Under the pieces are notes generated by a model, which saw only the letters and a program-made list of their open reading frames with translations, had not been told where the DNA came from and did no database searches. DNA of 64,000 bases from ZC4RG30 sp039917615 (lineage in GTDB: Bacteria > Pseudomonadota > Gammaproteobacteria > Steroidobacterales > Steroidobacteraceae). The number at the start of each line of letters is the position of its first letter. Positions within the stretch are counted from its first letter, which is position 1. A program made the translations under genes and the position numbers. The stretch is from positions 124,001 to 188,000 of the forward strand of contig JBDSJD010000017.1 of NCBI GenBank assembly GCA_039917615.1. The letters are read 5' to 3'. This document shows positions 8,875-16,896 of this stretch, piece after piece.

Positions 8875-8886
8875 CCGCGCAGTTTA
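8875..8886 (-). promoter_or_regulatory. Leaderless-type -10 element of cysS
   Basis: Minus strand: TAAACT (8881-8886), six bases, then the ATG. The hexamer overlaps the gltX stop codon. No -35 of note. Confidence 0.4.
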
Positions 8887-10260
8887 AGCGAATCGGGCCA
8901 AGCGGCGCTGCGCGGCGCCCGGCGCCATGGCGCGCAGCAGCGGACCGAGTTCCGGTCCGGCAAGTCGTCCGGTCAATGCCGCTCGCAATGGCTTGAACAG
9001 TGCCGGCCCCTTGAGGCCCGTGGCAAGTTTTGCAGCCGCGACGATGGCCGCGAAATCATTGCGTGCGGCCGCGGCAGCAGCCACGACAAACAGTGCGCGA
9101 TCGGCAACGGTGACCGCAGCAGTGGCCTCGGCGTCAAGCTGCGGGTCGTTGCCGAAAGCCACGTCCACCCAGACCAGCACGTCATCGGGCCGGACAAGGT
9201 TGGGGAGCACGGCCGCAATGAAGGCCTGGCGCTGTTCGCGGGGCAGATCCTGCGGCACCCGGGCACCGAGCCACTGCAACGACTCGTCGACGTTCATCCG
9301 GTGCACTGCTTCCTTCTGCCATACCAGCAGCTGCGAGTGCTCGAACTGCGCGGGTGAACGCTGCAGATGCCCTGTCTCGAACGCTGCGGCCATTTCGTCG
9401 AATGACAGCAGTTCATGCCTTGCGCTGGAATGGCCCAGCCGGAATAGCTGGTTCAGCAAGGCCAGCGGCAGCGTCCCCTCTTCACGCAGAGCCCGCAGGC
9501 TGAGGGCGCCATCGCGCTTGGAAAGCGGCGCGCCATTCTGGCCGGTGAGCAACGCCAGATGCCCATATTGCGGCGCCGGCAGATCCAGCGCCTTCAATAT
9601 CAGCAACTGACGGGGTGTGTTGCTGAGATGGTCATCGCCGCGCAGCAACTGGGTAACACCACTCAATGCATCGTCGATTGCATTGGAAAAGAAAAACGCC
9701 GTTGAACCATCGTCGCGACGCACGACGAAATCACCAATATCGGCATGTGCAAAATGTCGGCCGCCGTGTACCAGATCCACGAACTCCACCGCGCCTTCGC
9801 GCGGCACGGCGAATCGCATCGATGCCGGCAGGCCAGCGGCAATCCTCGCTGCGCGATCCGCGCCGGACAGCTCCCGGCACTTGCCGGAATAACGGGGCGG
9901 CCGGCCAGCCGCCTGCTGCGCCGCGCGCGCCAGTGCCAGTTCGTCCCGCGAACAGAAGCACGGATAGACCACACCGCTTTCCTGCAGCCGGACCAGATGC
10001 GCATCGTAAATTGCGCCACGCTGCGACTGATAAAGGGGTTCGCCCGTCCACTGCAAGCCGATCCAGCACAGATCCTCCAGCAATTGCCGCGCATGCGCGG
10101 GTTCGCTGCGTGCAGCGTCGGTGTCTTCGATGCGCAGCAGGAAATTGCCACCGCTGTGGCGCGCCAGCAGCGCATTGAACAGCGCAGTGCGTGCGTTGCC
10201 GAGGTGCAGCTCACCGGTAGGGCTCGGTGCAAAACGGGTTACAACAGGACTTTGCGGCAT
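8884..10260 (-). CDS. gltX: Glutamyl-tRNA synthetase
   Basis: Class I synthetase that charges tRNA-Glu. 458 residues from the ATG at 10260 (MPQSPVVTRFAPSPTG). HLGN at 19-22 is the HIGH motif. RIEDTD marks it as GluRS rather than GlnRS. Zinc ligands lie in CFCSRDE and YSGKC; LSKRDG near residue 245 is the KMSKS motif. In Pseudomonas aeruginosa the gene beside cysS is glnS, so GluRS occupies that place here. The frame remains open upstream but there overlaps lpxH. No Shine-Dalgarno; TATAGT stands 6 bases before the start. Confidence 0.97.
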   Translation of the reverse strand: MPQSPVVTRFAPSPTGELHLGNARTALFNALLARHSGGNFLLRIEDTDAARSEPAHARQLLEDLCWIGLQWTGEPLYQSQRGAIYDAHLVRLQESGVVYPCFCSRDELALARAAQQAAGRPPRYSGKCRELSGADRAARIAAGLPASMRFAVPREGAVEFVDLVHGGRHFAHADIGDFVVRRDDGSTAFFFSNAIDDALSGVTQLLRGDDHLSNTPRQLLILKALDLPAPQYGHLALLTGQNGAPLSKRDGALSLRALREEGTLPLALLNQLFRLGHSSARHELLSFDEMAAAFETGHLQRSPAQFEHSQLLVWQKEAVHRMNVDESLQWLGARVPQDLPREQRQAFIAAVLPNLVRPDDVLVWVDVAFGNDPQLDAEATAAVTVADRALFVVAAAAAARNDFAAIVAAAKLATGLKGPALFKPLRAALTGRLAGPELGPLLRAMAPGAAQRRLARFA

Positions 10261-10280
10261 GCCTGCACTATATTCGATGC
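10261..10280. promoter_or_regulatory. Interlocked divergent -10 elements of gltX and lpxH
   Basis: The 20-bp gap between the two start codons holds ACTATATT. Read left it gives TATAGT (10267-10272) 6 bases before the gltX ATG. Read right it gives TATATT (10269-10274) 6 bases before the lpxH ATG. Neither gene has a Shine-Dalgarno sequence, so both transcripts may be leaderless. Confidence 0.55.
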
Positions 10281-11024
10281 ATGCCTTCCGGCCGTTATCT
10301 GTTTGTCTCGGATCTGCATCTCGACGCCACTGCGCCGGAGGCAGTAGCACAATTCCGCCGCTTCCTCCAGGGCGAAGCTCGCAGCTGTGACGGGCTGTAC
10401 ATCCTGGGTGACCTGTTCGAAACCTGGATCGGCGACGATGACGATGAGACAGCACGCAATACCATCTGCACGGCATTGCGCGAACTGACTGCGGCGGGCA
10501 CACCCTGCTTCGTGATGCATGGCAATCGCGATTTCCTGCTGGGACGGGACTTCGAGCGCCGGACCGGCTGCATCCTGTTGCCCGACCCCACGCTGTTGCA
10601 GGTGGGCAAAGTACGCGCGGTGATCACTCACGGTGATCTGCTGTGCAGCGCCGACCACGGGTACCAGCGGTACAGATCCCTGGCGCGGGCTGAATGGTTC
10701 CGGAAGGATTTGCTGCGACTGCCCCTGGCTACAAGACGCTCGCTGTTGCGACTGGCGCGATCACGCAGCCAGGAGCATACGCGGCAGCAGCGCAGCGAGA
10801 TCATGGACGTAGCCGCCACGACTGTGACGGCGGCACTGCGCTGTGGTGACAGCGAGCTGCTCATCCACGGCCACACTCACCGGCCCGGCATTCACCCGCT
10901 GCAGGTGGATGGCCGTCCCGCGACGCGCATCGTGCTGGGCGACTGGTATGACCAGGGCAGTTGCCTGGTACTCAACTCTGATGCCAGCTACGAACTGCAG
11001 ACGCTGGCACGCACCACAGCCTGA
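10281..11024 (+). CDS. lpxH: UDP-2,3-diacylglucosamine diphosphatase LpxH
   Basis: Peripheral membrane calcineurin-like hydrolase that makes lipid X in lipid A synthesis, which implies an outer membrane with LPS. 247 residues with the di-metal motifs SDLHLD, GDLFETW, GNRD, HGDLL and HGHTHRP in order. The start at 10281 (MPSGRYLFVSDLHLD) puts the first motif at residues 10-15. Its last 37 bases overlap the end of miaE on the other strand. Confidence 0.98.
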   Translation: MPSGRYLFVSDLHLDATAPEAVAQFRRFLQGEARSCDGLYILGDLFETWIGDDDDETARNTICTALRELTAAGTPCFVMHGNRDFLLGRDFERRTGCILLPDPTLLQVGKVRAVITHGDLLCSADHGYQRYRSLARAEWFRKDLLRLPLATRRSLLRLARSRSQEHTRQQRSEIMDVAATTVTAALRCGDSELLIHGHTHRPGIHPLQVDGRPATRIVLGDWYDQGSCLVLNSDASYELQTLARTTA

Positions 11025-11662
11025 TCAACCGGCAATTCCACCGGCACGCCGGAGTGAAAGCGGAATTGCGGATCGGGCGAAACGATGAGCTGCGCCTCGA
11101 CCGCCGCCAGCTCAGCGAGCCGGCGTGCGAGTGCTGTGGCATCGTGATCGGTGGCCAGATTTGCGCGCGCCAGCTGCAGGTACAGGCCTGCGTGCCGACG
11201 CTCGGATTCGGCAAGTCCCGCATAAAAGGCCGCGACTGGCGCGGGCAACCGGGGTGCCAGCACCTCGAACCGTTCGCACGAGCGCGCTTCGATGAGCGCC
11301 CCGGCGAGCAGCAGGTCGAGTTTGCGCTGCGGTTCGCCGGTTGCAAGCCTGGCGCGCAATGCACCCGCGTAGCGACCGGGCCCCATGCGCTGCAGAGGTA
11401 CCGACAGCTGGCTCATGAGCTTCAGCACCTGCTCGTAGTGACGCAGTTCTTCGCGCGCCAGGCGGGCCAGCGCCAGACACAGTGGCCGGTCTTCCGGGTA
11501 CGCGAACATGAACGCCAACGCAGTCGAAGCTGCCTTCTTTTCGCAGTTGGCATGATCGGCCAGCAGCAATCGCCATTCACGCGCTGCGTGTTCCACCCAG
11601 GCAGGCGGGGTTGCCACCTGCAGGATGCCACCCGGATCCGCTGCCGCGACTTCGCTCATCAT
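10988..11662 (-). CDS. miaE: tRNA-(ms2io6A)-hydroxylase-like di-iron protein
   Basis: MiaE hydroxylates the isopentenyl group of ms2i6A37 in tRNAs reading U-starting codons. 224 residues in a ferritin-like four-helix fold: HANCEKKAAS near residue 40 carries the first Glu ligand, EELRHYEQ the ExxH pair, and later EARSCERF and ESERRHAG supply the second set. The ATG overlaps the stop of the upstream kinase gene (ATGA), so translation is probably coupled. Confidence 0.9.
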   Translation of the reverse strand: MMSEVAAADPGGILQVATPPAWVEHAAREWRLLLADHANCEKKAASTALAFMFAYPEDRPLCLALARLAREELRHYEQVLKLMSQLSVPLQRMGPGRYAGALRARLATGEPQRKLDLLLAGALIEARSCERFEVLAPRLPAPVAAFYAGLAESERRHAGLYLQLARANLATDHDATALARRLAELAAVEAQLIVSPDPQFRFHSGVPVELPVDQAVVRASVCSS

Positions 11663-12909
11663 GCCGCCGCAGTGCGCGCCTGGATCGCCGCCTCGCGCAA
11701 AACACTTTCGGCCTGGGCGGCCGTGCTGTAACGGTCCCCGGGAGACTTTGCCAGCAGGGCATCCACGATGTCCTGCCAGCCTGCCGCTGCCGCTGGCAGA
11801 CGGGGAATAGGTTGATTGCGGTGCTTGTAGATGATGGCCATCGGATTGACGTCGGTGAACGGTTTTTCGCCGCAGAGCATCTCGTAGAGGATCACTCCCA
11901 GGCTGTACAGATCGCAGCGCTCGTCCACCTGTTCGCCATGCCCCTGCTCCGGACTCATGTAATGCGGAGTGCCGAAGATGATTCCCGGATCAGTGATCTC
12001 GAGTTCGATCAGTGCATGCTTGGCCAGACCGAAATCCGACAGCGCAATGCGTTGCGGGCCGCGCATCAGCACATTTCCCGGCTTCAGGTCCCGATGCAGC
12101 GCACCGGCCTCATGCAGGGTCGCCAGTGCGCCGGCAATCTGCGCCGCGATGTCCAGTGCATCGGCAAAAGTTATACCCGAGCGAATCCGCCGCCGCAGAT
12201 CACCCTCCGGGAAGTATTCCATGGCGAGATAGGCATGATCATCCGCCACGCCCAGCTCATGGCAGCGCACGATGCTGGCGTGATGCATGCGGTGGGCAAT
12301 CTCATATTCCTGCAGGAAGCGTTCAAACGACTGATCCACGCCGGAGGCATTGCGCACCGAAGGCGTCACCTTGATCACCATCAGCGAGCCAGCCTTTTCG
12401 CTCTCGGCAAGATAGAGCTGCGACACCGAACCACCGGCCAGTCGCCGCACGCAGCGGTATCCGGGTATGCGGACTGATCCGAAGCGTCGCGCCTGCTCTG
12501 CGGCCGGCGACACGCGCCAGTTGGCCAGCGCGCACCGCTGCACGCGCGCCGCCTCGGTAAGGACTTCAATCAGTGTCACATGCGAGAAGCGCTGTCTAGT
12601 CAGCACTGCAAACGCCCCGAAGATGCGCGCATGGCGGGCGGTCCCGATATCCTGCTGGTCGGCCAGAAACAGCACCGGCGCAAAACCCTCCCGTCCGGCG
12701 AGGTCGCGCAACCAGTCGAGGCCCTTGCCTCCCTGCCAGTCCTGGCCGACGATCACTGCGTCATAGCCCTGCGCCAGAAACTCGGCCGGCAACGGGTCTG
12801 GCTCGCGCGTCGAACGCATGACGATCTCGGCACCGGGCCACTCGCAGGTGACATGGTGCCGGATCAGCGAACGATAGCGCGCATCCTGGACGATCAGTAG
12901 CAGTCGCAT
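11659..12909 (-). CDS. Hanks-type Ser/Thr protein kinase with degenerate receiver domain
   Basis: 416 residues. Residues 1-125 resemble a response-regulator receiver domain, but the phospho-acceptor position is Gly55 (VIVGQDW) and the conserved Lys is Arg105, so it is probably a non-phosphorylated pseudo-receiver. The kinase domain (about 150-410) has the ATP-binding Lys180 (VIKV), HRDLKPGN at 272-279, DFG at 292-294 and SPE in place of APE; catalytic residues look intact. No transmembrane segment is visible, so it should be cytosolic. It follows purF by 18 bp and is coupled to miaE. Substrate unknown. Confidence 0.9.
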   Translation of the reverse strand: MRLLLIVQDARYRSLIRHHVTCEWPGAEIVMRSTREPDPLPAEFLAQGYDAVIVGQDWQGGKGLDWLRDLAGREGFAPVLFLADQQDIGTARHARIFGAFAVLTRQRFSHVTLIEVLTEAARVQRCALANWRVSPAAEQARRFGSVRIPGYRCVRRLAGGSVSQLYLAESEKAGSLMVIKVTPSVRNASGVDQSFERFLQEYEIAHRMHHASIVRCHELGVADDHAYLAMEYFPEGDLRRRIRSGITFADALDIAAQIAGALATLHEAGALHRDLKPGNVLMRGPQRIALSDFGLAKHALIELEITDPGIIFGTPHYMSPEQGHGEQVDERCDLYSLGVILYEMLCGEKPFTDVNPMAIIYKHRNQPIPRLPAAAAGWQDIVDALLAKSPGDRYSTAAQAESVLREAAIQARTAAA

Positions 12910-12927
12910 GGCCGCCGACGACAGACT

Positions 12928-14424
12928 CTAATTCACCGCTTTGAGCGGACTGTCGCGCCGCTGTGCCTTGGCGCCGTCGGAACGCTCCTGCTCCAGGCGC
13001 TGCAGGTATTCCGGCGTGATATCCCCGGTGACGTACTCACCGGAGAAACAGGAAGTATCGAATTCAGTGATGGCGGCATTGTCGTGGCGGCAGGCGGATA
13101 CCAGGTCTTCCAAATCCTGGTAGACCAGCCAGTCGGCACCGATTTCGCGCGCCACTTCTGCAACATCCCGACCTGCCGCAACCAGCTCGGAGGCTGCCGG
13201 CATGTCGATGCCATAGACATAGGGGTGACGAACTGGCGGCGCTGCAGAGGCGAAATAAACCTTGCGCGCGCCGGCCTCGCGGGCGAGCTCGATGATCTGC
13301 GCCGAGGTCGTGCCGCGCACGATGGAGTCGTCAACCAGCAGCACGTTCTTGCCGCGGAACTCAAGGTCGATGGCCGAAAGCTTGCGGCGCACGGATTTTT
13401 GGCGCTGCTCCTGGCCCGGCATGATGAAGGTGCGACCGATATAGCGGTTCTTGTTGAAGCCTTCCCGGTACTTGATGCGCAGCCGCTGTGCCAGTTGCAG
13501 CGCGCAGGTGCGGCTGGTATCGGGAATGGGGATCACCACGTCGATGTCGTGATCGGGGTGTTCGCGTTTGACCTTTTCCGCCAGCCGCTCGCCCATGCGC
13601 ATGCGCGCGCGATACACCGAGATGTTGTCGATGATCGAATCGGGACGCGCGAAATAGACGTATTCGAATATGCAGGGCGTATGGCGCACCGTAGGCACGC
13701 ACTGGCTGGTGTGCATGCGACCCAGCTCATCGATGAAGACAGCTTCGCCGGGAGCCACGTCGCGCACCACCTCGAACGACAGCATGGTCAGCGCCACGCT
13801 CTCGGAGGCCAGCATGTATTCCATGCCGCGCGCACTGCGCCGCTGACCGATCACCAGCGGCCGGATGCCGTGCGGGTCACGAAATCCCATGATGCCATGG
13901 CCAATGATCATCGCGACCACGGCATAAGCGCCGCGACAGCGGCGATAGACTGCATTGACTGCGGCAAATATGTCGCCCGGTGTGACGCGCGGTGTGCCGA
14001 CCCGCTGCAGCTCGGAGGCAAACACGTTCAGCAGCACCTCCGAGTCGGAACGCGTGTTCAGATGACGACGGTCTTCGCGCATCAACACGGCTGTCAGCTC
14101 GGCGGAGTTGGTCAGGTTGCCGTTGTGCCCGAGGCAGATGCCATACGGTGCATTCACGTAAAACGGCTGCACTTCCGAGGCGCTGTTGCCACCGGCGGTG
14201 GGGTAACGCACGTGCCCGATGCCGATATTGCCGCGCAATGAATCCATGTCGCGCTGGCTGAATACGTCGCGCACCAGCCCCCGACCCTTGCTGGCAAACA
14301 GTTCGCCGCCATCAGCGGTCATGATTCCCGCAGCATCCTGCCCGCGGTGCTGCAGCACGGTCAGCGCGTCGTAAAGCTGCTGGTTGACTGGACTGCGCCC
14401 GACGATGCCTGCTATGCCGCACAT
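12928..14424 (-). CDS. purF: Amidophosphoribosyltransferase
   Basis: First committed enzyme of purine synthesis, making phosphoribosylamine from PRPP and glutamine. 498 residues. N-terminal Ntn glutaminase with nucleophile Cys2 exposed after Met removal (MCGIAGIVG), GHVRYPTAGG and HNGNLTN; C-terminal PRPP loop VLLVDDSIVRGTT. GGAGG stands 5 bases before the ATG. It is 15 bp after cvpA, the usual cvpA-purF pair. Confidence 0.99.
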   Translation of the reverse strand: MCGIAGIVGRSPVNQQLYDALTVLQHRGQDAAGIMTADGGELFASKGRGLVRDVFSQRDMDSLRGNIGIGHVRYPTAGGNSASEVQPFYVNAPYGICLGHNGNLTNSAELTAVLMREDRRHLNTRSDSEVLLNVFASELQRVGTPRVTPGDIFAAVNAVYRRCRGAYAVVAMIIGHGIMGFRDPHGIRPLVIGQRRSARGMEYMLASESVALTMLSFEVVRDVAPGEAVFIDELGRMHTSQCVPTVRHTPCIFEYVYFARPDSIIDNISVYRARMRMGERLAEKVKREHPDHDIDVVIPIPDTSRTCALQLAQRLRIKYREGFNKNRYIGRTFIMPGQEQRQKSVRRKLSAIDLEFRGKNVLLVDDSIVRGTTSAQIIELAREAGARKVYFASAAPPVRHPYVYGIDMPAASELVAAGRDVAEVAREIGADWLVYQDLEDLVSACRHDNAAITEFDTSCFSGEYVTGDITPEYLQRLEQERSDGAKAQRRDSPLKAVN

Positions 14425-14439
14425 GTTGCCTCCGGAAAA

Positions 14440-14934
14440 TCAGTTGCGGCCATCGGCGCCTGGCTTGAGATGCTCGCCGGCGATCGAGCGCAGCACACTG
14501 GCTACCGGTTCAAGCAGCGGCATCAGGCGCGACTTCTTCCACCATGCCTCGCCATCTAGCCGGACAGTCTGCGCCAGAATGACAGCGACGCCGACAATCA
14601 CCACGCCGCGCACCAACCCGAGCAGGAAGCCCAGGAACCGGTCCAGGCCACGAAACATGGACAGGCGCACGAAGTAATTGAGTGTTGCGCCAAGGATGGC
14701 GCCGATGACCAGAACTGCGATGAAAACGATCGCCCGACCGGCCCACATGCCATAGGGGGCGTTGCTCAACGCGCCGCCAAGATGCGGCGCGAGCAAGGGA
14801 CCGAACCGCCAGGCTATCCATACGCCAAGCACCCAGGTGATCAGCGAGCAGACCTCTCGCAGAAATCCCTGGATGAGTCCGGCAATTGCGGAAATCAAGA
14901 CTATGGCGAGAATTATGTAGTCGAGTGTGACCAT
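14440..14934 (-). CDS. cvpA: CvpA family membrane protein
   Basis: Inner-membrane protein named for colicin V production in E. coli and usually cotranscribed with purF; exact biochemical role unsettled. 164 residues from MVTLDYIILA, with four hydrophobic segments (about 5-22, 30-48, 65-85, 100-122) and the family's GLIQGFLRE loop. I chose 14934 over the longer frame because the family begins here and GGTGG precedes it. Confidence 0.95.
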   Translation of the reverse strand: MVTLDYIILAIVLISAIAGLIQGFLREVCSLITWVLGVWIAWRFGPLLAPHLGGALSNAPYGMWAGRAIVFIAVLVIGAILGATLNYFVRLSMFRGLDRFLGFLLGLVRGVVIVGVAVILAQTVRLDGEAWWKKSRLMPLLEPVASVLRSIAGEHLKPGADGRN

Positions 14935-15017
14935 TTCCACCACAAGCGCTTTGCGCAACCTGTCGTCACCAATCGGTGACAACCGCCAATTCTACACTTC
15001 TGCGACCACAAGCGCTG

Positions 15018-15584
15018 TCAAGGCGCAATCAGTGACGAGTTTTCGCCGGCGGCTGTCAGGCGGCTCTGCAGCGCAAGTGCCGCCGGGCGATCAAGCACCG
15101 GGCCGGCACGAACGCGATACAGTTCCTTGCCACGGACATTGACCTTTGCCACCTCGATGTCGAAGCCCGCAGCGCGCAGCTTTCGCGCCAGCCGCTCTGC
15201 ATTGTCGCGTGATGAATAGACGCCCACCTGAGTCCACCACATGCTCTTCGGCTCCGTAGTCGAAGCATCTGGCTGCTGCGGTGTAGCTGCAGGTGGATCT
15301 GCCGCGCCCGGTGCGGGCTCCGTGGCCACCGAGTCTGGCTTTGGCATTGCGGCTGGCTGCGCCGGAGCCGGCGCTGTCTGCACTGGTGTGGACCGATCCG
15401 CGGCACCGTTGAGCACCATGCTGTAGGTGGTCAGCGGTGGACCGGCATCGGCGGGCTGCATGGATATGGCCGCTGCGCTTGCAACTTGCGGCTCAGGCCC
15501 CGAAAACATCTCCGACGCGATGATCACCACCGCCGCCACGAAGATCAGCGCACCGGTCAGGCGCTCTTTGACAGGACCGTCCAC
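15018..15584 (-). CDS. dedD: SPOR-domain cell-division protein (DedD-like)
   Basis: 188 residues from the GTG at 15584 (DGPVKERLTGA). A short cytoplasmic N-terminus and one transmembrane helix (about 10-27) are followed by a long Ala/Pro/Gln-rich linker and a C-terminal SPOR domain (about 112-188, WWTQVGVYSSRDNAERLARKL), which binds denuded septal peptidoglycan. It sits between folC and cvpA as in E. coli. The frame is open far upstream but only antisense-like within folC. There is no Shine-Dalgarno sequence; TATAAT stands 6 bases before the GTG. Confidence 0.93.
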   Translation of the reverse strand: MDGPVKERLTGALIFVAAVVIIASEMFSGPEPQVASAAAISMQPADAGPPLTTYSMVLNGAADRSTPVQTAPAPAQPAAMPKPDSVATEPAPGAADPPAATPQQPDASTTEPKSMWWTQVGVYSSRDNAERLARKLRAAGFDIEVAKVNVRGKELYRVRAGPVLDRPAALALQSRLTAAGENSSLIAP

Positions 15585-15596
15585 CGCGTGATTATA
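15585..15596 (-). promoter_or_regulatory. Leaderless-type -10 element of dedD
   Basis: Minus strand: perfect TATAAT (15591-15596), six bases, then GTG. The candidate -35 (GGACTG) is weak. Lies in the 23-bp folC-dedD gap. Confidence 0.5.
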
Positions 15597-15607
15597 GACG
15601 CATGCGA

Positions 15608-16879
15608 TCAGTACAGTCCGAGCTGCTGCATTGCCGGGGCCACGGCAAGAAACGAGCCGCATACCACGATCCGGTCGCCAGGCTGCGCGCTTGCAGCCGC
15701 TGCATGCATGCCAGTCACGATGTCCCTGGCTTGCAACCCACTGCTGAATACAGGCGAGCGCCTTGCTAGCTCTGCGGCCGGCAGGCCGCGAGGTGCGTCG
15801 ATGCCGCAAAGTATCCATGCATGCACCACGCCGGCCAGCGCGCCGGCCACCGCCGCAACATCCTTGTCCCCCAGAATGGCAGTGACGCACCAGGTTTTTC
15901 CCGCACAGGGTCGATCGCGCAGGTTCTGCGCCAGCATCTGCGCCGCCGGCTCGTTGTGTGCCACGTCCAGTATCCACTCGACTGGACCCGGAACAATCTG
16001 GAAGCGTCCGGCCAGCTGCAACCTGCGCAGCGCCTGCGCTACGGCAGGAAAATCCTCGTGATCCAGCAGCTGCATCGCGACCAGCACGGCAAGGGCCGCT
16101 GAAACATTCGCCAGCTGCATGCGACCAGGCAGCGCCAGCGGTGGCAGACCTCCCAGGGTTACAGCGCTGCTGCGAAAGGTCCACTGCCCTTGGCCCGCCA
16201 CATCCGGCAGCCAGCTGTAGTCCCGTCCGGCAACAACCGTATGCGCACCCAGTTGGCGTGCTTCTGCCTCAACCGACGGAGTCATCGCAGCATCCGCGAT
16301 CACGGCAATGGCGCCGGGGCGGAACACGCCAGCCTTCTCCCGCCCGATGACCTCGATGTCGGTGCCGAGCCAATCGGCATGGTCCAGACCTATCGAACAG
16401 ACGATGGCCGCCTCGGCATCGACGATATTCACAGCGTCGAGGCGGCCGCCCAGGCCGACTTCCAGCACGGCGATATCCACCTGCCGTTCGCGGAATACAT
16501 ACAACGCCGCCAGCGCGTTGTATTCGAAGAAGGTCAGCGTCGTGTCGCCGCGCGCGGAATCAATGGCGTTGAATGCGGCGATCAGTTCGCTGTCGCTGGC
16601 TGCGGCACCGGCAACCTGAATACGTTCGTTGTAACGCAGCAGATGCGGCGAGGTAAATGCGCCAACCCGGTGACCGAGGTTGCGCAGCAAGATGTCAAGC
16701 CAGGCAACGGTGGAACCCTTGCCATTGGTCCCGGCCACGATGATGGTGCGGGGACCAAAGGGCAGCAGTTGCAGCCGTTGCGCCACCGCGCGGACCCGTG
16801 CCAGACCCAGGTCGATAGCCTGGCCGTGCACAGTCTCCTGCTTGCGCAGCCACTCATCGAGACTGCGGGGTGAAGCCAT
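15608..16879 (-). CDS. folC: Folylpolyglutamate / dihydrofolate synthase FolC
   Basis: Adds glutamates to folates and makes dihydrofolate from dihydropteroate. 423 residues of the Mur-ligase type: P-loop GTNGKGSTVAW near residue 50, SPHLLRYNERIQ, EVGLGGRLDAVN, and a C-terminal ligase domain with DVAHNEPA. GGAG is 8 bases before the ATG. Located between accD and dedD as in E. coli and Pseudomonas. Confidence 0.98.
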   Translation of the reverse strand: MASPRSLDEWLRKQETVHGQAIDLGLARVRAVAQRLQLLPFGPRTIIVAGTNGKGSTVAWLDILLRNLGHRVGAFTSPHLLRYNERIQVAGAAASDSELIAAFNAIDSARGDTTLTFFEYNALAALYVFRERQVDIAVLEVGLGGRLDAVNIVDAEAAIVCSIGLDHADWLGTDIEVIGREKAGVFRPGAIAVIADAAMTPSVEAEARQLGAHTVVAGRDYSWLPDVAGQGQWTFRSSAVTLGGLPPLALPGRMQLANVSAALAVLVAMQLLDHEDFPAVAQALRRLQLAGRFQIVPGPVEWILDVAHNEPAAQMLAQNLRDRPCAGKTWCVTAILGDKDVAAVAGALAGVVHAWILCGIDAPRGLPAAELARRSPVFSSGLQARDIVTGMHAAAASAQPGDRIVVCGSFLAVAPAMQQLGLY

Positions 16880-16896
16880 GCTTCGGTGCTCCGTCT

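Noticed and set aside
10261..10503. An 81-residue N-terminal extension of gltX
   Set aside because: Cys/Arg-rich and unlike GluRS; it lies antisense to lpxH, and the family start coincides with the ATG at 10260.
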